Shown here in pieces: positions 52,220 to 60,197 of a stretch of DNA of 64,000 nt. This stretch comes from CAVRIA01 sp963721115 (lineage in GTDB: Bacteria; Desulfobacterota; Binatia; HRBIN30; CADEER01). The DNA lies in assembly GCA_963721115.1 (NCBI GenBank), contig CAVRIA010000005.1:372001-436000 (forward strand), written 5' to 3'. Position 1 is the first letter of the stretch; each line of letters starts with the position of its first letter. A program made the translations under genes and the position numbers. A model generated the notes under the pieces. It had not been told where the DNA came from, ran no database searches, and saw only the letters and a list, made by a program, of their open reading frames with translations.

Positions 52220-53617
52220 TCACGCACCGCAGCCGTTCAAGGCGTTGTTCACCGCCGCAATCAGCTCGTTGATCTCGACCTCGCCGCTGCCGTTGGCGTC
52301 GAAGGAAGGGCACGTATCGAGCGACGCGCTGCCGAGCGCGATGTTGACACCGGTGATCAGCTCGTTGATCGCGACCTCGCCGTTGCCGTCGCAGTCGCCG
52401 ACGCAGGCGTTCCCGGCGGCGTTGAGAAGCAGCGACACATCGACGCTGTCGGCGTTGGCGGTAATGATGTCGAGCGATCGGTTGGCGTCGAAATCGGCGA
52501 GCCCGACTCCGTTCGGCGACAGCCCGACGGCAAAAGACTGAGCCGCGGCGAACGTGCCGTCTCCCTGGCCGAGCAGAACGGACGCGGTGCCGTCGGGGAA
52601 ATCGATCGTCCCGAAGCTGTCCGCCGTGACCAGGTCGACGATGCCGTCCCCGTCGACGTCGCCGGCCGCAATCGCCTCGGGGAACCCGCCGACGTCGTAG
52701 CTCTGCGCCGGGGCAAACGTCCCGCCGCCCTCGCCGAGCAGGACCGAGACGGAGTCGACGAACTCGTCGACCACGGCGATGTCGTCCGTCCCCATCTTGT
52801 CCAGATCGGCGACCAACAGACGCAGCGGAAACTGCCCGACGTCCATGGGGGTCTGGGGGGTGAAGGTCCCGCCGTCGTTGAGCAGGACGACCACCTGATC
52901 GCGATCGCTCAGGCTCACCGCCAGATCGGGCAGGCCGGTCCCGTCCAGGTTGCCGGCGGCGATCCCAGCCGGGCCTCCCGGCACGAGAACCTTGACGCGC
53001 GGCATGAAGGTGCCGTCGCCGTTGCCGAAGAGAATGCTCACCGAATCGTCTTCCGGATCTTCGACCGTGTCCCCGAACAGATCGGCGGTCGCGATGTCGA
53101 GCTTGCCGTCGTCGTTCAGATCGACCAGCGCCACGGCCTCCGGAGACCCGCCCGTATCGTAGTTCTTCGCCGCCTGAAAGGTGCCGTCGCCGTTTCCGAT
53201 CAGGACGCTGACCGAGTTGGCGATCTCGTTGGTGACCACCAGGTCGGGAATGTCGTCGTTGTTCACCAAACCCGCGGCGATGTCGGAGGGACCCGAAACT
53301 TCGGTCGGGGCGCCACCGGTCGGGAAAAGTCCCTTCAGGGTGAGTTTTCCGTGCCCGTCACCGAGGAGAACGGCCACGTCGTCGGAGAAATTGTCGGCCG
53401 TCGCCACGTCCTGCTTGCCGTCTCGATTGAAGTCTCCCGTCACCAGCGCCCAGGGGGCGTCCGGACAGTCGAGGCCAGCCTGGCAATCCGGTGGCGCGAT
53501 CGAGGTGTCGACGTGTGGAGCGAAGGAGAGGTCGGCCGCACCAACCGTCGCCGCCCCCCCGACCAGCAGGACTAGGGCCAGGATGTTCGCCAAGACCGCC
53601 GGCCCCGTTCCTCGCAT
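52220..53617 (-). CDS. Secreted FG-GAP/VCBS propeller protein with C-terminal dockerin-like repeats
   Basis: A 465-residue protein: signal peptide (NILALVLLVGGAATVGA), then seven or so FG-GAP/VCBS repeats. Units such as VTGDFNRDGKQDVATADNF, LIGNGDGTF, VDLNDDGKLDIATADLF and GDVDGDGIVDLVTADSFG form a calcium-binding beta-propeller like the integrin alpha head. The last 60 residues are the same paired loop module as the upstream-strand neighbour (GDCDGNGEVAINELITGVN, FDANGSGEVEINELIAAVN). GGAGAG before the ATG supports the start. Propellers of this type bind polysaccharide or protein at the cell surface. Confidence 0.83.
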   Translation of the reverse strand: MRGTGPAVLANILALVLLVGGAATVGAADLSFAPHVDTSIAPPDCQAGLDCPDAPWALVTGDFNRDGKQDVATADNFSDDVAVLLGDGHGKLTLKGLFPTGGAPTEVSGPSDIAAGLVNNDDIPDLVVTNEIANSVSVLIGNGDGTFQAAKNYDTGGSPEAVALVDLNDDGKLDIATADLFGDTVEDPEDDSVSILFGNGDGTFMPRVKVLVPGGPAGIAAGNLDGTGLPDLAVSLSDRDQVVVLLNDGGTFTPQTPMDVGQFPLRLLVADLDKMGTDDIAVVDEFVDSVSVLLGEGGGTFAPAQSYDVGGFPEAIAAGDVDGDGIVDLVTADSFGTIDFPDGTASVLLGQGDGTFAAAQSFAVGLSPNGVGLADFDANRSLDIITANADSVDVSLLLNAAGNACVGDCDGNGEVAINELITGVNIALGSASLDTCPSFDANGSGEVEINELIAAVNNALNGCGA

Positions 53618-54000
53618 CCGTCTTCTCTCCTCACCCCTGGCTGACAATGGGAATCGATCGATTCGCTCACTGCGCGGTTGTCGTCCTACGTACTCGCCGC
53701 TCGCCGCGCGCGCCAACACGAATGCCATCGCGCGTAACGAGTCGCAAATCATTGCTGACGGCCCGAACCCATGTCAAGAGAACACGCGGCAATTTGACTG
53801 CAGTCGATGAGATTTCGGCGCCGTCGAGGACCGATGAGCCCGCGGCGCGCATCGCTCGCCGAGAGGGACGCTTTGCCGCGGCGGTTTGCTGCCTCCCGGC
53901 CGCCGCGCCGTTCAAGTTGCCTCGACGTGGTGGCCCGGCTATGGAAGGCGCCCATGAGCGCGAGCCCATCCAGCCATCTCCCGCGTGGACACCGCCTCTG
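53618..54000. other. Divergent intergenic region
   Basis: No gene is convincing here. The downstream CoA-transferase frame stays open through it, but the translation is Arg/Ser-rich and not protein-like before about 53941, where an alternative ATG lies. A minus-strand promoter is annotated separately; nothing comparable is seen for the plus strand. Confidence 0.4.
53748..53777 (-). promoter_or_regulatory. Candidate promoter of the propeller/dockerin-like gene
   Basis: On the minus strand a perfect TTGACA, 18 bases, then AATGAT. The leader would be about 125 bases. Confidence 0.45.
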
Positions 54001-55212
54001 ATGGACGAGCAGCAGCCATTGGCGGGGATACGCGTCCTCGAGTACGGGCACTTGGTATCGGCGGCCTACGCCACCAAGCTCCTGGCGGACCTCGGGGCGG
54101 AGGTGGTCAAGGTGGAGCCGCCGTCCGGCGACGATTCGAGACGCCGGGGCCCCTTCCCGGCGGGTGTTCCACACCCGGACCACAGCGGGCTCTTCGTCTA
54201 TCTCAACACCAACAAGCAGAGCGTGACGCTCGATCTCGAGGAGTCGCGCGGTCGCGAGATCTTCGGACGTCTGGCGGCGGGCGTGGACCTGCTCGTCCAC
54301 AACGCCCCTCCGCCGGTGATGGACCGCTGCCGGCTGCACTACGAGGAGCTGTCGGCCGGGAATCCGGGCCTCGTCATGGTCTCCATTTCGCCGTTCGGGC
54401 TCGAAGGGCCGCACCGGGGCTACGAAGCGACCGATCTCACGTTGTGGAATTCGGGTGGTCTGGCCTACCTGAACGGTGGAGGCTCCGAGGCGGAGGACTT
54501 GCCGCCGCTGAAGGCCTATGGATTCCAGGCCGGGTACCAGGGAGCCCTGAACGGCGCGATCGCGGGACTGGGAGCCCTGTTCGCGCGGCTGCGGACCGGC
54601 AAGGGCCAGCATGTCGTGGTGTCGATCCAGCAGAGCATCGCCGCTATCCTGGAGCTGACCTTCGAGTACTGGCCGTACATGGGCCTGGTGGCGTCTCGGC
54701 TGGGCCGCAAGCCGATTCAGCCGCTGGACTTCCTCGAGTGCCGCGACGGGTGGGTATTCGTCTGCTGCGTGGAGGAGCATCAGTGGCGGTCGTTCGTCGA
54801 CCTGATGGGCAATCCCGAGTGGGCCGAGATGGAGCTGTTTGCCGATCGCTTGAGCCGCGGGGCGAACTGGGACGCCCTCAAGCTCTTCCTGCAGGAATGG
54901 GCGCGGGAGCAGAGCGTGATGGAGATCTACCACGCGGCGCAGCGCCGGCGCATTCCGTTCGCCCCGGTCTCGACCATGTCGGACCTTCTCTCCTCCGCCC
55001 ATCTGAAGACGCGCGGCTTCTTCGCGCTGCTCGATCAGCCGGGCATGGGCGAGGTCACCGTGCCCGGAGCGCCTTACCGCTTCTCGCGTCCCGGCTGGAG
55101 CATCCGCCGGCCGGCCCCGGCGCTCGGTCAGCACAACGAGGAGATCCTGGGCGGCCGCCTCGGGCTGTCGAGCGCCGAGATCGCCGCGCTGGGGGAGTCG
55201 CATGTCCTCTGA
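54001..55212 (+). CDS. CaiB/BaiF (family III) CoA transferase, first of a pair
   Basis: A 403-residue family III CoA transferase. PLAGIRVLEYGHLVSAAYATK and LGAEVVKVEPPSGDD open the fold, and LNTNKQSVTLDLEESRGREI follows. SPFGLEGPHRGYEATDLTL contains the Asp expected to form the acyl-aspartyl anhydride. RTGKGQHVVVSIQQS and the small C-terminal domain complete it. The substrate is unknown; relatives use formyl-, carnitine-, succinyl- or benzylsuccinyl-CoA. An upstream in-frame ATG at 53941 is possible. The gene overlaps the next CoA transferase by eleven bases, suggesting a heteromer. Confidence 0.88.
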   Translation: MDEQQPLAGIRVLEYGHLVSAAYATKLLADLGAEVVKVEPPSGDDSRRRGPFPAGVPHPDHSGLFVYLNTNKQSVTLDLEESRGREIFGRLAAGVDLLVHNAPPPVMDRCRLHYEELSAGNPGLVMVSISPFGLEGPHRGYEATDLTLWNSGGLAYLNGGGSEAEDLPPLKAYGFQAGYQGALNGAIAGLGALFARLRTGKGQHVVVSIQQSIAAILELTFEYWPYMGLVASRLGRKPIQPLDFLECRDGWVFVCCVEEHQWRSFVDLMGNPEWAEMELFADRLSRGANWDALKLFLQEWAREQSVMEIYHAAQRRRIPFAPVSTMSDLLSSAHLKTRGFFALLDQPGMGEVTVPGAPYRFSRPGWSIRRPAPALGQHNEEILGGRLGLSSAEIAALGESHVL

Positions 55213-56428
55213 GCCGGTTGCGCGGCCCCTCGAGGGCATCCGCGTCGCCGACTTCACCTGGGTGTGGGCGGGCCCCTTCTGCACGCTGCAGCTGGCCTAC
55301 CTCGGGGCCGAGGTGATTCGGGTCGAGAGCTCACAACGGACCTGCGTCACGCGGCTTCTGCCGCCCTGGCCGGACGGACGGCCGGGTGTGAATCGCAGCG
55401 GCTACTTCAACCAATACAATCAGGGGAAGCTCAGCCTGGCCCTCGACCTCAAGCACCCCGACGCGGTGGCGGTGGCGAAGGACTTGGTCTCGCGCAGCGA
55501 CGTCGTGTGCGAAAACTTCGCTGCCGGCGTGATGGAACGTATGGGGCTGGGATACGAAGAGCTGCGGCGGATCAAGCCGGACATCGTCATGATCGCCCTC
55601 TCCGGATACGGCGCCACGGGGCCGGAGCGCGAATTCGTGTCCTACGGGCCGGCTCAGGTGCCGCTGTCGGGAATGTCGTCCGTGACGGGCTACGCCGGAT
55701 GGCCGCCGATGCACGTCGGCGTCTCCTACGGCGACCCCACCGCCGGCTTGCACGGTGCCGTCGCACTGCTCGCCGCCCTCCTGCACCGCGCCCGTACCGG
55801 GGAGGGCCAGTACATCGACCTTTCACAGCAGGAGACCAGCATCGCCGTGCTGGGGGAGGGGATCCTCGAGCAGACGCTCGCGGGACGAGCCCCCGAACGC
55901 AACGGCAACCGGGATCCGCAGATGGCCCCGCACGGAGTCTTCCGTTGCGCCGGCGAGCAGCGCTGGGCGGCGATCGCCGCGCGGAACGACGGCGAGTGGC
56001 GCGAGCTGGCCCGGCTCATGGGCAAGCCGGAGCTCGCTTCCGAGCCGCGTTTCTCGACCCTGGAGGCGCGCAAGGCGAATGAAGATGCTCTCGAGGATCT
56101 GGTCACGGCCTGGACCTCCCAACACCCTCCCGAGAAGATCACTGAAGTGCTTCAAGAAGCCGGCATCCCCGCTTTCACCTCGATGAACAGCCGCGATCTG
56201 ACCGAGGATGCCCAGCTCGCCGGCAGCGACTTCTTCGTGCGCCTCGAGCACCCCGAGGTCGGTCGCCAGCTTCACCTCGGCGTGCCGTGGGCGATGACCG
56301 GTACGCCTTGCCCGGTGCGGCGCCCGGCCCCCTGTCTCGGCGAGCACACGGACCGCGTCCTGCGCGATATCCTCCAGTATCCGGAGGAAAAGATCGCCGC
56401 TCTGCGCCAGGGCGGCGTCCTCGTCTGA
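55202..56428 (+). CDS. CaiB/BaiF CoA transferase, second of a pair, lacking the usual Asp
   Basis: A 408-residue family III CoA transferase: PLEGIRVADFTWVWAGPF, LGAEVIRVESSQRTC, YFNQYNQGKLSLALDL. At the catalytic position the sequence is GPEREFVSYGPAQVPLSGM, without an Asp where its neighbour has YEATD. It may be a non-acylating subunit, as in heteromeric pairs such as BbsE/BbsF, or use a different residue. The C-terminal half (TGEGQYIDLSQQE, NGNRDPQMAPHGVFRC) is normal. The overlap with the first gene implies coupled translation in equal amounts. Confidence 0.88.
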   Translation: MSSEPVARPLEGIRVADFTWVWAGPFCTLQLAYLGAEVIRVESSQRTCVTRLLPPWPDGRPGVNRSGYFNQYNQGKLSLALDLKHPDAVAVAKDLVSRSDVVCENFAAGVMERMGLGYEELRRIKPDIVMIALSGYGATGPEREFVSYGPAQVPLSGMSSVTGYAGWPPMHVGVSYGDPTAGLHGAVALLAALLHRARTGEGQYIDLSQQETSIAVLGEGILEQTLAGRAPERNGNRDPQMAPHGVFRCAGEQRWAAIAARNDGEWRELARLMGKPELASEPRFSTLEARKANEDALEDLVTAWTSQHPPEKITEVLQEAGIPAFTSMNSRDLTEDAQLAGSDFFVRLEHPEVGRQLHLGVPWAMTGTPCPVRRPAPCLGEHTDRVLRDILQYPEEKIAALRQGGVLV

Positions 56429-56549
56429 ACCCATCTCCGATCGCCGCCCCCCTCCCGCCACGGCCGGCGCAACCCGAGGCGGCATTTTCCCCTGGAAACA
56501 GTTCTCGGTTTCCGGTTAACTAAAAAAAGGAACCCCTTCAGCAATCGAA

Positions 56550-56918
56550 ATGCAGACAGCGACCGCACCAGCGTTTGCGAGCATCCAGGTCGAGGCCTCG
56601 TCAGCGTCTCACCTGCAGCGACTGCTCGTTCTGAACATCGTCCTGCAGGTCTTCGACGGCGTGGCGACCTACCAGGGATTGCGCCTCGGGTTCGAAGAGG
56701 CGAACCCGGTGCTCCTCGCGGCCTTCGACCACCTCGGCGTGACGGCGTCGCTGCTGCTCTTCAAGCTCATCGCGTGCAGCCTGCTGTTCCTGTTGCACCG
56801 CAGCGCCCCGGCGCGCGTTCGCCTGGGCATCATGCGTATGCTGGCGGCGGTGTACTGCGTACTGTCGCTGGGACCGTGGCTGGCAAAATTCTTGTCCATG
56901 GCCGCCGCGCTCGCCTGA
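56550..56918 (+). CDS. DUF5658 family small membrane protein
   Basis: A 122-residue protein with three hydrophobic helices. LNIVLQVFDGVATYQGLRLG then EEANPVL is the DUF5658 landmark, with the Asp in the first helix and the ANP loop. The rest is LLLFKLIACSLLFLLHR and a terminal helix. Function is unknown; the family is found in diverse bacteria. AAAAAAGGAACCCC lies upstream but is not a well-spaced ribosome site. It stands alone between the CoA-transferase pair and the convergent histidine kinase. Confidence 0.72.
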   Translation: MQTATAPAFASIQVEASSASHLQRLLVLNIVLQVFDGVATYQGLRLGFEEANPVLLAAFDHLGVTASLLLFKLIACSLLFLLHRSAPARVRLGIMRMLAAVYCVLSLGPWLAKFLSMAAALA

Positions 56919-57017
56919 AGCGCGGGCGGCCGCGCGGGGGGACACGGAGAGGAGCGCCGACGGGCAACCCCCGACCCAGCGGGTCGCCCGTCGGGCCGCT
57001 CCGACCCGAGGGCTTCG

Positions 57018-58727
57018 CTAGCCCGCCGAGGTGAATCCGGCGCGCAGGGGACCGGCGCTGGCCACCGACTCTGAGAGCTGGGCCTTCGTCTGGGAGGGCT
57101 CGTCGGCGGCGTGGCGGGGATTCGCGGGCTCGATGATTTCGCTCGGCAGGTGGACGCTCACCTTGGTGCCGTCGCCGAGCTCGCTGTGGATTTCCATGGT
57201 CCCGCCCAGCAGGCCAACCAGCTCGCGCGCCAGCGCCAGCCCGATCCCCAGCCCGCCGTAACGGCGGGTGAACGACCCGTCCACCTGGCGGAAGTCGTCG
57301 AAGATCAGGTCCAGGTCGGATCGGGCGATCCCGATTCCGGTGTCGGCGATGACGAACTCGAGGGAGCCGGCGGAATCCCGATGGACGGTCAGATCGATCT
57401 GGCCGGCCTCAGTGAACTTGGCCGCGTTGCTCAGCAGACAGGCGAGCACGCGTTGCAGCTTGCGGCCGTCGATCCACACCTCGCCGACGCTCTCGGCGAC
57501 CTGCCACCCCAGGGTGACGGGCTTCCCGGCGATGAGCTCGCGCGTGATCGGAATCAGATCGGCGACCAACTCGTTCACGTTGACCCTTTCGGGACGCACG
57601 ATCCGGCGGCCGGAGCGGATCTCGGCGAAGCTCAACAGCTCCTCGAGCAGATGCTGGAGCCGACAGGCGTTCACGCGCGTGCGCTCCACGCTCTCGCGGA
57701 TCAGCGATTCGGCGTCCTCGGGGAGGACCGTATCCAGCATGTCGAGATAGCCGAGAATGGCGTGCAATGGCGTCCGAAACTCGTGCGAGACGGTGGCCAG
57801 GAACTGCTCCTTGGCCTCCGTCGCGATTTTCGCCGCGCTCGACTGCTCGGCCGCGTACAAGGCGCCGGCGACGGCGTGGGAAACCATCTGGCAGAGCCAG
57901 CGCTCGCGCTCGGAAAGGCCGCGCGGATCGGCGGTCCCGACCCACAGCACCCCGTACTCCTCACCGTGCGCTCGCAGGGGGAACGAGACGCCGCCCGGCT
58001 CCGCCGATACGTTCTTGTCGCGCAGGGCGAGCTCGCAGCGGAGCCCGGGGCAGGTGCCCTCGACGAAGCGGCCGATGCCGGCGACGAACTCGCGACTGGC
58101 GTGGTTCTCGGAAAACACGCTCGCCAGGTCGAGGAGGAAGCGCAGGTGATGGTTCTCATCCTCCGCCGCGCGCCGCCGGTGCCGCTCGCTCTTCAACTGA
58201 TCGATCAGGGAGGCGTAGAAGATACCGATCAGAAAGAAGAAGGGCAGCCTCACCCAGACCTCGGAGGCCCCCGCGTCGCCTCCGCTCACCCAGAGCCAGT
58301 ATCCGTACACTCCCGCGATCAGGGCGCTGCCAATGGCGATCTGCGCCAGCGTCTCCCCGACCGTGATGAGAAAGACGGTGAAGAAGTAGACCACGAGAAG
58401 GTCCTGCGAGAGACCGTGGCTCCACGAGAGGCCGAGGAGGATGAGGCCCGTGTCGCCGAGCAGAAGGAGAGGACCGAAATGGGGCGCGTAGAAGAGCTTG
58501 CGCGGCGCCAGAGCCAGCGCGGCGTTGGTGGCGGCGAAAAGAAGCACGTAGAGGATCTGCCCGGTGCCGATGGAGCTCGAGCCGGTGAGGGCCACGTAGG
58601 CCGCGGTGGCAATGACCACGCAGCGCAGAAGGAGCACGATGCGCTTGCGGTCGAGAGCCGCCGCCCCGGAGTCGCTTGCCGATCGTTCGACGATGCTGCT
58701 GGTTAGGAAGGTCATATGCCTGGCCAT
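57018..58727 (-). CDS. Membrane sensor histidine kinase
   Basis: A 569-residue sensor kinase. About six helices occupy residues 25-175. A GAF-like cytoplasmic domain follows (FLLDLASVFSENHASREFV, VSFPLRAHGEEYGVLWVGT). The HisKA domain has His315 in TVSHEFRTPLHAILGYLDML, and HATPase_c has LLSNAAKFTEAGQI (N box), IADTGIGIA (G1) and RYGGLGIGLALARELVGLLGG (G2). All phosphotransfer residues are present. No response regulator is next to it, so it is an orphan. TAGCTTGC lies just before the first ATG; a second ATG follows four codons on. Confidence 0.92.
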   Translation of the reverse strand: MARHMTFLTSSIVERSASDSGAAALDRKRIVLLLRCVVIATAAYVALTGSSSIGTGQILYVLLFAATNAALALAPRKLFYAPHFGPLLLLGDTGLILLGLSWSHGLSQDLLVVYFFTVFLITVGETLAQIAIGSALIAGVYGYWLWVSGGDAGASEVWVRLPFFFLIGIFYASLIDQLKSERHRRRAAEDENHHLRFLLDLASVFSENHASREFVAGIGRFVEGTCPGLRCELALRDKNVSAEPGGVSFPLRAHGEEYGVLWVGTADPRGLSERERWLCQMVSHAVAGALYAAEQSSAAKIATEAKEQFLATVSHEFRTPLHAILGYLDMLDTVLPEDAESLIRESVERTRVNACRLQHLLEELLSFAEIRSGRRIVRPERVNVNELVADLIPITRELIAGKPVTLGWQVAESVGEVWIDGRKLQRVLACLLSNAAKFTEAGQIDLTVHRDSAGSLEFVIADTGIGIARSDLDLIFDDFRQVDGSFTRRYGGLGIGLALARELVGLLGGTMEIHSELGDGTKVSVHLPSEIIEPANPRHAADEPSQTKAQLSESVASAGPLRAGFTSAG

Positions 58728-58860
58728 GCGAACAGCAAGCTAGGTGCCACGACGTTCCGGTCGATGCCGGGCCGCCGAACCAGCCTCCGGGCGGGCCCTC
58801 GGCGGCCGAAAACCGACCGCCTCAGCTTGGTTTGCCAAGATTCTGACGGCCGGGCCGCAG

Positions 58861-60006
58861 CTATTGGTTGCCCAGGATGATCACGCAGGAAACGGCGCCG
58901 GGGCCGCCGACGTTGTGCGCCAGACCGAGCGAAGGATCCTTGACCTGTCTCTCGCCGCCGTTGCCGCGCAGCTGCTCGACGCACTCGTAGATCATCCGCA
59001 CGCCGCTGGCACCGATCGGATGGCCGAACGACTTCAGGCCTCCGCTCGGGTTGATCGGGATATCGCCGTTCAGCGCGGTGCGGCCTTCGGCCGCCAGCCC
59101 GCCCCCTTCCCCTTTGCGGCAGAAGCCGAGATCCTCGGTATTGGAGATCTCCGTCCAGGTGAAGCAGTCGTGCACCTCGGCGAAGTCGATGTCCTGCGCT
59201 GTGATGCCCGCCATGCGATAGGCCTGCTGGGCGGCCTGCTGGGTGGAGCGAAAGCCGAGATAGTCGAAGGTGGGATCGAAGTACGGCCGGCCGGTGGTGA
59301 CCGCCAGACCGAACCCCTTGACCAGGATCGGCCGGCCGGTGAACTTTCGCGCCAGGTCGGCGCGGCACAGGATGGCGGCGGCGGCACCGTCCGTGGTCGG
59401 GCAGCAGTCGAAGAGCCCGAACGGCCAGGCAATCATCGGCGCCGCCAGCACCTGCTCCTCCGTCACCTCCATGCGCAGGTGTGCCTTCGGGTTGCGGGCA
59501 CCGTTGTAGTGGTTCTTGACCGCGACCTTGGCGAGCGCCTCCCGCCCGACGCCGAAGGTGTGCATGTAGCGGTTGGCGGCGAGGGCGAAGAGCCCCGGGG
59601 CGGAGTTGCCCTTGGCGAGCAGCGGATGCCCGAAGCGGGGCAGGCCGCGGCCGCCGCGGTCCTTCAGCTTTTCGGCGCCGAGCACCAGGACGACGTCGTA
59701 GGTCCCCGAGGCGATGGCGAGGCAACCGTTCCGAAAGGCATCCGTCCCGGTGGCGCAGTAGTTCTCCACCCGGGTGATCGGCCGGTCGTAGAGCCGTAGG
59801 GCGTCCCCGAGCGAGACCGCCGCCTTGCCGCCGGCCGGCCCCGGCATGTAGGTGCCCAGATAGGCGGCCTGAATCTCGGCGGGATCGATGCCCGCGTCGT
59901 CGTACGCCTGGAACGCCGCCTCGCAGATCAGGTCCTCGTAGCCCTGCTCGAACAGGTCGCCGAACTTCGTGCAGCCGACACCGACGACCGCCACCTGGTC
60001 CTTCAT
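58861..60006 (-). CDS. Thiolase superfamily protein (SCP2/acetyl-CoA acetyltransferase-like)
   Basis: A 381-residue thiolase-fold protein. The nucleophile Cys84 lies in VENYCATGTDAFRNG, catalytic His in VHDCFTWTEI and GHPIGASGVRM. NPSGGLKSFGHP is normal. The absence of a second Cys near the C-terminus (HNVGGPGAVSCVIILG has one in a different setting) is SCP2-type. It is the downstream partner of an HMG-CoA-synthase-like/DUF35 fusion, an arrangement in which archaeal and bacterial thiolases form a channelling complex. GAGGGG before the ATG supports the start. Substrate chain unknown. Confidence 0.9.
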   Translation of the reverse strand: MKDQVAVVGVGCTKFGDLFEQGYEDLICEAAFQAYDDAGIDPAEIQAAYLGTYMPGPAGGKAAVSLGDALRLYDRPITRVENYCATGTDAFRNGCLAIASGTYDVVLVLGAEKLKDRGGRGLPRFGHPLLAKGNSAPGLFALAANRYMHTFGVGREALAKVAVKNHYNGARNPKAHLRMEVTEEQVLAAPMIAWPFGLFDCCPTTDGAAAAILCRADLARKFTGRPILVKGFGLAVTTGRPYFDPTFDYLGFRSTQQAAQQAYRMAGITAQDIDFAEVHDCFTWTEISNTEDLGFCRKGEGGGLAAEGRTALNGDIPINPSGGLKSFGHPIGASGVRMIYECVEQLRGNGGERQVKDPSLGLAHNVGGPGAVSCVIILGNQ

Positions 60007-60050
60007 GGCTTCCCCTCGCGCTCTCGGCTCTGTCGACAAATGCGAGCGCA

Positions 60051-60130
60051 CCCTTCGACGAGCTCAGGGTGAGCGGACAAAGTCCTTTGAAACCACCCCA
60101 CCAACCGCTCAGGCTGAGCTTGTCGAAGCC
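60051..60130. repeat. REP-like inverted repeat
   Basis: CCCTTCGACGAGCTCAGGGT... and, 28 bases later, CCGCTCAGGCTGAGCTTGTC... form imperfect inverted arms of 26 bases with about 20 matches. The arms contain TTCGAC.AGCTCA..GTGAGCGG-type sequence, a well-known dispersed REP-like palindrome in G+C-rich proteobacterial genomes. It lies between the thiolase and its upstream partner, where it may stabilise or attenuate the message. Confidence 0.7.
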
Positions 60131-60197
60131 TCGTTTCGGAGAAAATCGACAGCGCTTCCACGCGGCGAGTGCTCCCCCCCGCTCTCCGGGAACCGGC

